Assembly: GCF_024298845.1 (NCBI RefSeq)
Contig: NZ_CP101159.1
Location: 35,461 to 99,460 of the forward strand
Direction of reading: 5' to 3'
Length of the DNA: 64,000 nt
Origin: Natronosalvus amylolyticus
GTDB taxonomy: Archaea; Halobacteriota; Halobacteria; Halobacteriales; Natrialbaceae
The notes under the pieces are model-generated. The model ran no database searches. It saw nothing but the letters and a program-made list of their open reading frames with translations, and had not been told where the DNA came from. The stretch's first letter is position 1. Each line of letters starts with the position of its first letter. Below, one piece after another: positions 53,952 through 62,465 of this stretch. A program made the position numbers and the translations under genes.

Positions 53952-56519
53952 ATGCACGACGACCACGACACCGACCACAGCCAGATCGACCTCACGACCA
54001 ACTCGAAGGACAATACCAACAACGGTGACATTGATATCGAGACGGACATCCTCCAACTCACCGGCGAGGAGCTCAAGAGTACCTACCCGAATAACCGCTA
54101 CTTCGGGCAGGTTCACGAAAATTTCGAGATTCCCGCTCGTGAGGAACAAACCGTTCCAGCAGGGGACGTGCTTCCGCCCAAGATCGCTCGAAACCTCGAA
54201 TTCGACCCGTGGAGTCACCAAGCAGATGCCCTGAGTGTGCTTGACCGCGGTGAGAACGTCTGTGTGGCGACCAGCACGTCCTCTGGGAAGACGCTCGTCT
54301 ACGGCCTTCATATCGCCCGCCAATACCTCGAAAACCCGGAGACGCGGTCGCTCATCGTCTACCCGACAAAGGCACTCAGTCGCGACCAGGAACAAGAGCT
54401 CAACGAATTCTTGCGGGACACGCTTGGGCTGGAGATCAGTGTCGGCGTCTACGATGGCGACACGAAGAGCGAGGAAAAGTCCCGTATCCGGGAGGAGTGC
54501 AACGTCGTAATCACGAACTTCGTTGGGCTAAATCAGTACTTGGAGGGTCACCACCTATGGGCAGACTTCCACTCGAACTGCGCGCTAGTCGTTATCGACG
54601 AAGCTCACATGTGGACTGGCCTCGGCGGGATGCACGTCGCCTGGATCCTCCGACGCGCCCAACGAATCATGGATTACTACGGCGGCGATCCGCAGTACGT
54701 CCTCACGACGGCGACGATCGGCAATCCTGCCGAACACGCTCTCGCACTCACGGGTGAGCCCGCGACGGTCGTCGACGAAGATGGATCACCGCGAGGCATC
54801 CGCCACCTCGTTTTCTGGGATCCCCCGATGAGCGGGGACGACGGCCTCACCGACGACATCGACGCCCCGGCGCTGGCCAAGCGTCCGGCGACGGTGGAGG
54901 CCCCAGAGGTGTGGGCACATATGTGCCAGAAGAACGTTCAATCGCTCCTATTCTGTGACTCTCGGAAGCTCACCGAACTGTCTGTCAACCGTGCGAAGCG
55001 CTTCATCAACAACCCAGAGAACCGATATCAGGGAAGACCAGACCTCGCATCCTACCATGCCGGACACGGGAAAAAGTCGCGTCGAGCAACGGAGTACCAG
55101 CTCAAGGAGGGACACCACGACGGCGTCTCGACGACGAGCGCCTTGGAGGTCGGCATCAATATCGGAGGCGTCGACGGGACCGTCCTCATGGGCTATCCGG
55201 GATCGCGGCAGTCGTTTTGGCAGCGGATCGGCCGGTCGGGCAGGGGAACACGAGATGCGCTCTCTGTGTTCGTCCCGAGCCACTCCACGCTCGACCAGTA
55301 CATTCTCCAGCACCCAGAGTACGTCCTCGAAGAAGACCACGAGAGCGCCGTCGTTGACCTCGACAACAATCCGGTATACCTCCAGCAGCTCAATTGTGCC
55401 GCGCAGGAACTCCCCCTTACGTGCGACGACGTAGAGGATTTCGGAGGAGAAGAACGATTGGAACGTGCCGTAGAGTACGGGCGGCGGAACGGTGATCTCG
55501 AAGGATCTCTCGACAGCGGCGTGATGTACGCCCATCGCGACCGCCCGCAGGACGCAATCAGCCTGTACTCCTCCGGTGGAAACACCTTCGACGTCCGACT
55601 AGCCGGCGATGAGTCGATTGACCATCAACCAATCGGCCGTGATCGGGCCTACAGAGACTATCACGAGGGCGCAACTGTTCTCCACCAGGGCGAGCAGTAC
55701 CAGGTCGTCGAACTCCGAGAAGACATCCCGCAGCCGTACATCTTACTCGAGAAAGCTAACGTGAACTATTACACCCAGTCTCAGGGCCAGGTCAACATCT
55801 ACGACACGGTCGTCGAGGACTCGCGCGAGGTCGGACCGTTCACGCTCAACTGGGGATATGGAACGGTATCGATTCACTACAGCACCTACCTCAAGCGGGA
55901 AATCGGAAGCGGAGAGGTGCTCGAGATAGGCAATGAAACCGGTGTCCCGCCTCTCGAGATGCGAACCCAGCTGTGTTGGGCCGAAACGCCCACCGATATC
56001 GAACGGGCGATGCTCAACAAGCACTCGGATTATCACAATCCAGAGTGCATCAACCTCCCACCGCGGCTTCAGGGATATCTCGGTGGGATTCATGCCGTTG
56101 AGCACGCCATGATCGCTGTCTCGCCACTCGAGCTGAAAGTCGATGGTGGTGACATCGGCGGGCTCGCGACGAATCGACTGCCCGATAATCCCGAGAAGAG
56201 TGGGTGGTTCATCTACGACGGCATCGAGGGGGGTCTCGGGTTCTCGCGCTCGATTTACGAGCACTTCGAAGACGTGGCTCAGCGTGCCCACGACCTCATC
56301 GTCGACTGCTCGTGTGGCCGCGACGAAGGGTGTCCGGCCTGTACGATGGACGACCGCTGCGGGAACGACAACCGCCCGCTGTACTCCCCTGCAGCTGCGG
56401 ACGTCCTTGAACATCTGCTCGGTGATCAGGAGGGGGATGACCTCGCTGAACACCTACCGGAAACGGGTAGCGAAGTGACTCCTGTCGAGGAACAGCGACC
56501 ACCAGCCTCGATCTCGTGA
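53952..56519 (+). CDS. MrfA/YprA-like DEAD/DEAH helicase with C-terminal Cys cluster (copy 2)
   Basis: 855 residues. It opens with a 30-residue Asp/Asn/Thr-rich tail. SF2 motifs: TSTSSGKT near 107, VVIDEAHMW near 213, TTATIGNP near 255, TSALEVGINIGGVDG near 396 and RIGRSGRGTRDALS near 425. The C-terminus is DUF1998-like with CSCGRDEGCPACTMDDRC near 785-803. It is clearly related to the helicase at 49763-52240 but not a recent duplicate (different tails and linkers). It follows the exonuclease gene after 2 nt, so this copy is probably the direct partner of that nuclease. Confidence 0.88.
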   Translation: MHDDHDTDHSQIDLTTNSKDNTNNGDIDIETDILQLTGEELKSTYPNNRYFGQVHENFEIPAREEQTVPAGDVLPPKIARNLEFDPWSHQADALSVLDRGENVCVATSTSSGKTLVYGLHIARQYLENPETRSLIVYPTKALSRDQEQELNEFLRDTLGLEISVGVYDGDTKSEEKSRIREECNVVITNFVGLNQYLEGHHLWADFHSNCALVVIDEAHMWTGLGGMHVAWILRRAQRIMDYYGGDPQYVLTTATIGNPAEHALALTGEPATVVDEDGSPRGIRHLVFWDPPMSGDDGLTDDIDAPALAKRPATVEAPEVWAHMCQKNVQSLLFCDSRKLTELSVNRAKRFINNPENRYQGRPDLASYHAGHGKKSRRATEYQLKEGHHDGVSTTSALEVGINIGGVDGTVLMGYPGSRQSFWQRIGRSGRGTRDALSVFVPSHSTLDQYILQHPEYVLEEDHESAVVDLDNNPVYLQQLNCAAQELPLTCDDVEDFGGEERLERAVEYGRRNGDLEGSLDSGVMYAHRDRPQDAISLYSSGGNTFDVRLAGDESIDHQPIGRDRAYRDYHEGATVLHQGEQYQVVELREDIPQPYILLEKANVNYYTQSQGQVNIYDTVVEDSREVGPFTLNWGYGTVSIHYSTYLKREIGSGEVLEIGNETGVPPLEMRTQLCWAETPTDIERAMLNKHSDYHNPECINLPPRLQGYLGGIHAVEHAMIAVSPLELKVDGGDIGGLATNRLPDNPEKSGWFIYDGIEGGLGFSRSIYEHFEDVAQRAHDLIVDCSCGRDEGCPACTMDDRCGNDNRPLYSPAAADVLEHLLGDQEGDDLAEHLPETGSEVTPVEEQRPPASIS

Positions 56520-56607
56520 GCCAGAGGAATCCGGACTGATAACTGTGACCTCAGACCCTACAGGCGCGATATGTTAATGCCTGACTCCCCGTTGGGTGGA
56601 GCGGCAG

Positions 56608-57201
56608 ATGACCTATCCACGAACCCACGTCGAACATCGAAACCCGGATCACCACGAGGCAATCCACCCTACTCGGAATATCGGCAACGCCCACGTCGTC
56701 GCCGGCGAGTTTCTTACCTCGCAGTACCACGACGCGCTTCAAACTGTTCTCCATCCGCTCGGTGAGTCCCTCGAAACCCACGACCAGCACGCCCTCAACG
56801 ACCTCGGTATCGTCCACGCCGATGGTTCACTCAATGACCTCTCCCCGATCGTCCGAACCTACGTCAGCCTTGACGACTATTGGACTCGCACTCACCGTAC
56901 GTCATTTAGTGAATTATTCGCTGACCGGCGTGCCCACGTACTAGGCTGCTGCACACGCGATTTCCGCTCCCGGTTTACACGTCGGACACTGGAAATCGAG
57001 TCCGGGCGTGCCAATGTTACGTTGGATGCCACGCTCGTTCCACTTCTTCAGAGCGGTTTCCTTTCCCCAACAGATGATGAGGAGTCCGCCTACACCGTCG
57101 ATGGATACCACGCATTATATCGACCTATTGAACGGCTCTTTGACTCGCTTCTCGACCAAGCACCTGTCCTCTGTGATCTCCTCCCTCCAACTGAGTTCTA
57201 A
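56608..57201 (+). CDS. Hypothetical protein in helicase-nuclease island
   Basis: 197 residues from ATG 56608; GTG 56596 is an alternative. It is rich in His, Arg and Leu. Recognisable stretches are YPRTHVEHRNPDHHEAIHPT, then NIGNAHVVAGEFLTSQYHDA, and a C-terminal helix RPIERLFDSLLDQAPVLCDL. I recognise no family or catalytic motif. It lies between the second MrfA-like helicase and the SbcD-like gene on the same strand and could be an adaptor for either. The 160 bases after it are AT-rich and hold the next promoter. Confidence 0.55.
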   Translation: MTYPRTHVEHRNPDHHEAIHPTRNIGNAHVVAGEFLTSQYHDALQTVLHPLGESLETHDQHALNDLGIVHADGSLNDLSPIVRTYVSLDDYWTRTHRTSFSELFADRRAHVLGCCTRDFRSRFTRRTLEIESGRANVTLDATLVPLLQSGFLSPTDDEESAYTVDGYHALYRPIERLFDSLLDQAPVLCDLLPPTEF

Positions 57202-57363
57202 TCTATAGGGCTCTCCCACCCTTGTATTCGAACTTGGTCACGTACCCAAACACGCTCTGCTATGTTCGCTTCTCCGATCATGCGTTGGCTTCTATATCAG
57301 TACGTATTAGCGGAACTTATTTATCAGTGACCTGTCCATATATCTTACTATCTACCCGCACTC

Positions 57364-58665
57364 ATGAAGGATGCCATTGAATTACTTTGCACCGGAGACC
57401 TCCACCTTGGCCGTCATCCAAGTCGGATACCAGACGATCTAGATGGTCCCAGATTGTCACCCAAATCCGTCTGGCTTTCAATGGTCCAGAAAGCCATTGA
57501 CCTAGATGTCGATGCTGTGGTGATTGCTGGCGATATCGTTGATCAGGAGAATCGGTACTTCGAGGCGTATGGAGCGTTTGAGGACGGGATCGCTAAACTC
57601 GACGAAGAGGGGATCCCAGTCGTCGTAGTTGCCGGGAATCATGACTTCGATGCCCTCCCAGATATAATCGATAACCTCGATTCCGACACCCTCCAGTTCC
57701 TCGGGAGAGAGGGTCAGTGGGAACGCTGGACTCTCGAACGGGATGGCGAGCCGCTAGCACACTTCGATGGATGGTCGTTTTCGGCTGAACACGTCTACGA
57801 GTCTCCGCTTGAGGACCACGAGCTTCCGGCGGCCGATGACGCGCCCCAAATCGGAGTGCTTCACGCTGACCTCGACTCGCGAGGGAGCCGATATGCCCCG
57901 GTTTTGTCCAGCGAACTCCGAGACACCTCGGTAGATGTCTGGCTGCTCGGTCATATTCACAGCCCCGGTATACAGATCGGCTCGCGTCCACTGGCCTTGT
58001 ACTCCGGATCGCCACAGCCCCTCGATCCAGGTGAACAGCGGGCGCATGGCCCGTGGACGATTACGATACCCGAAACCGGAGATGTGCGTGCTGAACAGAT
58101 TCCCCTGGCATCCGTTCGCTACGACCAGGTTTCGGTCGACGTCTCCGGGGTAGACGACCCACAGGAAGCGACCTCCGTAATTTCGGAGGAAATCAAGGAA
58201 CACGTTCGCTCCGAACTCGATACGAGGTCGCTGGAACTCAGCCTCGTTCGCGTACGTCTCACCGGACGGACGGATGCGCACTCGGCGCTCATCGATCAGC
58301 ACCAATCGATGGAGCGTGACCTCGGATTCCGGGAGGGGTCGGTTTTGATCCGGATCGAATCGATTGACGTCGATACCCGACCGGCAATCGATCTCGAAGA
58401 CCTTGCAGAAGGAGACAATGCAGCTGCGTACCTCGCTGACCTCCTGCTTGAAATCGAGGACGGTGATCCACGCGAAACCTACGGCGACGTGGTCGATGGC
58501 TCGTTAGCAGCTGTACGGCAGGCTCATAGTGCGAATGCGTACAATCCGATCCGACGCGAAACCGAACTCGAGGATCCGGACGACGCTGACGCTATCGAGC
58601 ATCTCGAACAGCAGACGCGGGTACTGCTTGATACCCTACTCAGCCAAAAGGAGGGTAACGCGTGA
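57364..58665 (+). CDS. SbcD/Mre11-like metallophosphoesterase nuclease
   Basis: 433 residues. The five phosphoesterase motifs are all present: CTGDLHLGRH near residue 10, VIAGDIVDQ near 57, VAGNHDF near 90, GVLHADL near 164 and LLGHIHSP near 197. The C-terminal 200 residues are acidic and helical, as in the partner-binding region of SbcD. ATATATC about 23-29 nt upstream is a likely TATA box for a leaderless transcript. The stop overlaps the start of the Rad50-like gene (GTGA), matching the usual nuclease-then-ATPase order. Confidence 0.88.
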   Translation: MKDAIELLCTGDLHLGRHPSRIPDDLDGPRLSPKSVWLSMVQKAIDLDVDAVVIAGDIVDQENRYFEAYGAFEDGIAKLDEEGIPVVVVAGNHDFDALPDIIDNLDSDTLQFLGREGQWERWTLERDGEPLAHFDGWSFSAEHVYESPLEDHELPAADDAPQIGVLHADLDSRGSRYAPVLSSELRDTSVDVWLLGHIHSPGIQIGSRPLALYSGSPQPLDPGEQRAHGPWTITIPETGDVRAEQIPLASVRYDQVSVDVSGVDDPQEATSVISEEIKEHVRSELDTRSLELSLVRVRLTGRTDAHSALIDQHQSMERDLGFREGSVLIRIESIDVDTRPAIDLEDLAEGDNAAAYLADLLLEIEDGDPRETYGDVVDGSLAAVRQAHSANAYNPIRRETELEDPDDADAIEHLEQQTRVLLDTLLSQKEGNA

Positions 58666-61600
58666 CCAGGAATCCGATCTGCTTCGAGGAAATCCAGATC
58701 GTCCAAGCTCCTGGGTTCGAAAATGGCGGCTTCTCCGTCGACGACCTGTGCTCCGGCATCAATGTCGTTCATGGGCCGAACGCGGCAGGAAAAACGACGC
58801 TCGCTGAGTCGCTCGAATGGCTTTGCTGGCCCGAGACCGCCGACGAACGTGCGTCCCTCGTGGGGCAGCTCTCGCTGAACGGTGAAGACTGGCGAGTCGA
58901 AGTCGACAATAGGCGCACGAGTTACCAACGTGACGGCCAGGAGTCGAACGGTCCGAGCCTTCCTCCGGCTGATCAACGCGACCGCTACCGTCTCTCACTC
59001 CACGATCTACTCCAGCGAGACAACAACAACGAATCGTTCGCCGAGATAATCGAGCGAGAATCAGCTGGTGGCTACGATCTCTCTGCGGCGTACGACGAGC
59101 TTGGGTATTCGGATTCCCCGAGTCGCGCTAACAGGAACGTCGTCCAGAACGCCAAGGGAGTGATTCAGGAGTTGCGTGAGGCACGGAACGACGTTTCTGA
59201 ACTACGCCAAGAGCAGAACGAACTCTCCCGGTTACGTAGTGAACTGGAGGCAGCGCGTCAAGCACAAGAACGATCCGAACTGCTCGAGCAGGCGATCGAC
59301 TACGCACAGGCGAGAAACGAGCTGGAACAAGCTGAATCGAGGCTCGACAAGTTCCCCGATATCTTAGACCAGGTCGACGGAGACGAAATCGAGCGTGTTC
59401 GATCCCTCGAAGATGACATCGACGAGTGGACCGACAAAAAAGACGAGGCCGAGGAAACGAAAACGGACGCTCAGGAACGGTTTGATGAGGCCGACCTGCC
59501 GGAAGAAGGCCTCCCGACAGGCCGTATCGACCATCTGAAAGAGCTTCGCGATGACCTCGATTCTGCGGAGGACCGGAAACGGGATCTCCAGGGCGACTTG
59601 GCTGACGCCCAACGGCAGCGAGAAACTGCCCGAGATGACATTCCCCTAGATGTCGATACCGGGGACCTCGTTGACTTGGAACCCGTCACGTGGAAGACCG
59701 TCTCGAAGTTCGCACGAGAGGCCGAAGAACTCCAGTCCGAGCGTGAAACCCGGGAGGCCGTCCAGCGACTACTGGGGGATGGGGAGCACCCTGAGCCCGA
59801 TCTACCCACGCTCCAACGCGCGAGTCAGTCGCTGGAGGAGTGGCTGGCTGCGTCCGTTTCAACGGAGTCGAACGACGGTTCAGAGGCATTCCGAATCGCT
59901 GTGTTCTCGGCCGTTTCTCTCGCCTCGACGAGCATCGCGCTGGGTCTGCTGGTGCATCCACTGCTGTTCTCCATCCTGCTCGTCGCCGCTGGTATCTTCT
60001 GGTATGGGCTGCGCGCTCGCTCACAGTCCAAAGACGGAAAGAGTTCACGAGAACCGCACCGCGAGTCGTTCGAAAAGACTGGTCTGAACCCGCCGAGGGC
60101 GTGGAACGAAGACGAGGTTCGGTCTTGTCTGATCGGACTGTACGACGCAATCGCAGCGCACAAACTGGCCGAGCGACGGTCCGAATGGCGCGATAGCCTG
60201 GCGACGGATTCAGACACGCTCGAACAGAAAGAGCAGGATCTGGAGGAAACGCGTGCCAAACTCCAAGACCAGTTGGGCGCCGCGCCAGATGCGTCTGATG
60301 TCGAACTCGCCGTGATCTCCAAGCGAGTACTCGACTGGCAGGAAGCCCACGACGAGGTTGAAGGGATTCAAGAGAGCATCGAAACCGTCGACGACCAGAT
60401 CGAGACCGCCCGTGAAGAACTCCAAGCGAAACTCGATCCCTACGGCTACGACGATGTCGAAAGATCTAGTGAGGCGACCGAGGTAATCCGAAACCTCGAG
60501 AACCGCGAACAGCAACGCGAAGCCGCACAGCGGGATCTCGACCAAGCTACCGAGACGATTCAGGAAGCGACCGAGAAGATAGGTGCGCTGGAGGACGAAC
60601 GCGACGAAATCTTTGCGGATCTGGATCTCGACTCCGATGACCACGATAGGTTGGAGAAACTCTGTGAGCAGGTCGAAGCATACGAATCGGCTGCGGAGGA
60701 CGTACGAGAGGCCAACATCCGGGCGAACACGGAAGCCGAAGAACTCGAAAGCTACCCGGGCTTCGAACCGAACCTCAAGAAGCAAGAGATTGCTGACCTC
60801 AGAGAAGACCTCCGTGAGGCGGAACGAACTGCTGAGGATTTCGACGACCTGCAGTCACGGATTGCCGATATCAAGGCAGAAATCAGGCAGGCAAAGTCCG
60901 ACAACAAAGTTGAAACGGCGCTTGCGGAGCGTGATCGGGCGCTCGATGATCTGAAAGACCAACTCGAGGACGACTGTGCTGCGATGGTCGGCGACGTACT
61001 GGTGGATCACGTTCAGGAGGCGACAATGGAGACTAGTCGCCCGGACGTCTTCGAGCGTGCTCGTGAAATCCTGACGACGATCACTCGCGGCCGGTATCGA
61101 TTGGACTTTGATGAGGCCGAAGCCGAATTCCGTGCGTTCGACGAAACCAAACAGAAGGGGCTCGCACTTGACGAGCTTTCGAGCGGCACTCGGATCCAGG
61201 TCCTGCTCGCTGTCCGAATCGCCTTCGTCGAACAGCAGGAACAGGGAGTTCGGATTCCACTTCTCCTCGACGAGACGCTCGCAAACACCGACGACCGCAG
61301 GGCGAAGACGATCATCGAGTCGACGATCGAACTCGCTCGGAACGGTCGGCAGGTCTTCTATTTCACCGCACAGGGCGACGAAGTGGCAAAGTGGACTGCT
61401 GCACTAGAGAGTGCGAACGGCGTCAACCACGAAATCATCGACCTTGCAACGGTTCGCGATGTCGACGACTCCGTACATATTCCGGATCTGGACTCTATCG
61501 AATCGTTCACTCCGAAGGCCCCCAGTCCCGACGGTCACGACTATTCCTCGTATGGAGACGAACTTAGGGTGGACTCGTTCAGTCCGCACAGTGGCATCGG

Positions 61601-62135
61601 GACGGCGCACCTGTGGTACGTAGTCGAGGATGTCGAAACCCTCCATCAACTCTTGGAGCTCGGGATCGAGCACTGGGGGCAGCTGAATAACCTGCTGCAG
61701 TGGGGCAACGGAGACCTCTCCTCAGTTGATTCCGAACAGGTAACGGTAGTAGAAGAGAATGCTGCAGCGCTGAACGAGTTCGTCGACGCCTGGAAGGTTG
61801 GTCGTGGCGAACCTGTTGATCGAGAGGTTCTCGAAGCCTCTGGCGCCGTGAGCAGTAACTTCATCGACGAGGTTAGTGAACTTGCTGAGTCAGTCAATGG
61901 CGATGGCAGGCAGATCGTTGAGGCCTTGCACAACGAAATAAGCGGGTTCTATAGCAGTAAGGCGAACGAGCTGGAGACGTATCTTGAAGAGAACGGGTAC
62001 ATCGAACCTCATGAGACGCTGGATCAGGGCCAGATTCGTGCCCGTGTCATCGAGCGTTACGTCGACGAAGGCATCTCTCGAGATGAGGCCAAAGACAGGA
62101 CTGAAAACCTGCTTTCACGTATAAACAAAAACTGA
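58662..62135 (+). CDS. Rad50/SbcC/YhaN-like ATPase with membrane hairpin and C-terminal extension
   Basis: 1157 residues from GTG 58662. Walker A (GPNAAGKTT) lies at 38-46. Long coiled coils run at about 165-390 and 510-790. The signature LDELSSGTRIQ lies near 836 and Walker B LLLDETLANTDD near 867, with the H-loop position carrying TAQGDEV. Two points are unusual for Rad50. A hydrophobic hairpin at about 405-448 (VSLASTSIALGLLVHPLLFS, IFWYGLRA) inside the coiled-coil section recalls YhaN-type proteins. A 240-residue C-terminal extension follows the ATPase. It is paired with the SbcD-like gene by overlap. No zinc hook CxxC is seen. Confidence 0.85.
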   Translation: MTRNPICFEEIQIVQAPGFENGGFSVDDLCSGINVVHGPNAAGKTTLAESLEWLCWPETADERASLVGQLSLNGEDWRVEVDNRRTSYQRDGQESNGPSLPPADQRDRYRLSLHDLLQRDNNNESFAEIIERESAGGYDLSAAYDELGYSDSPSRANRNVVQNAKGVIQELREARNDVSELRQEQNELSRLRSELEAARQAQERSELLEQAIDYAQARNELEQAESRLDKFPDILDQVDGDEIERVRSLEDDIDEWTDKKDEAEETKTDAQERFDEADLPEEGLPTGRIDHLKELRDDLDSAEDRKRDLQGDLADAQRQRETARDDIPLDVDTGDLVDLEPVTWKTVSKFAREAEELQSERETREAVQRLLGDGEHPEPDLPTLQRASQSLEEWLAASVSTESNDGSEAFRIAVFSAVSLASTSIALGLLVHPLLFSILLVAAGIFWYGLRARSQSKDGKSSREPHRESFEKTGLNPPRAWNEDEVRSCLIGLYDAIAAHKLAERRSEWRDSLATDSDTLEQKEQDLEETRAKLQDQLGAAPDASDVELAVISKRVLDWQEAHDEVEGIQESIETVDDQIETAREELQAKLDPYGYDDVERSSEATEVIRNLENREQQREAAQRDLDQATETIQEATEKIGALEDERDEIFADLDLDSDDHDRLEKLCEQVEAYESAAEDVREANIRANTEAEELESYPGFEPNLKKQEIADLREDLREAERTAEDFDDLQSRIADIKAEIRQAKSDNKVETALAERDRALDDLKDQLEDDCAAMVGDVLVDHVQEATMETSRPDVFERAREILTTITRGRYRLDFDEAEAEFRAFDETKQKGLALDELSSGTRIQVLLAVRIAFVEQQEQGVRIPLLLDETLANTDDRRAKTIIESTIELARNGRQVFYFTAQGDEVAKWTAALESANGVNHEIIDLATVRDVDDSVHIPDLDSIESFTPKAPSPDGHDYSSYGDELRVDSFSPHSGIGTAHLWYVVEDVETLHQLLELGIEHWGQLNNLLQWGNGDLSSVDSEQVTVVEENAAALNEFVDAWKVGRGEPVDREVLEASGAVSSNFIDEVSELAESVNGDGRQIVEALHNEISGFYSSKANELETYLEENGYIEPHETLDQGQIRARVIERYVDEGISRDEAKDRTENLLSRINKN

Positions 62136-62465
62136 TTCTTTCTCGCTGAGTTTTGTACTTGTACCTTGCTAGCTACTGGTTCGAAGTCTCTGGCCCAATG
62201 AAGACGAGAATCAAGAAATCACCCAAGAAAATTGTATTGCGATATATGGTTTATTACCATAGCGTATTTTATTCCCGGTATTGTCGTGGGTTTAGCAGAC
62301 TCTCTCGGTCAGCCGAACCCACAAACTAATAACTAATCCGACTAAAACGCTGAACAACTCGAATATGCCACTCTTAGAATCACCATACTGGGCCGCGACT
62401 AGGCTTCTATCGAGGTTTTGCACCAATCCAGTTTCAGACAGTCGAGTCCCTCAGAGACCACTACA
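62136..62465. other. Non-coding gap before the recombinase gene
   Basis: About 330 bases. A T-rich stretch just after the Rad50-like stop (GATTCTTTC, GTTTTGTACTTG) could end transcription. A short dyad TATGGT / ACCATA (62245-62250, 62256-62261) with a 5-nt centre lies in AT-rich DNA and may be a regulatory site. No gene is seen. Confidence 0.4.
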
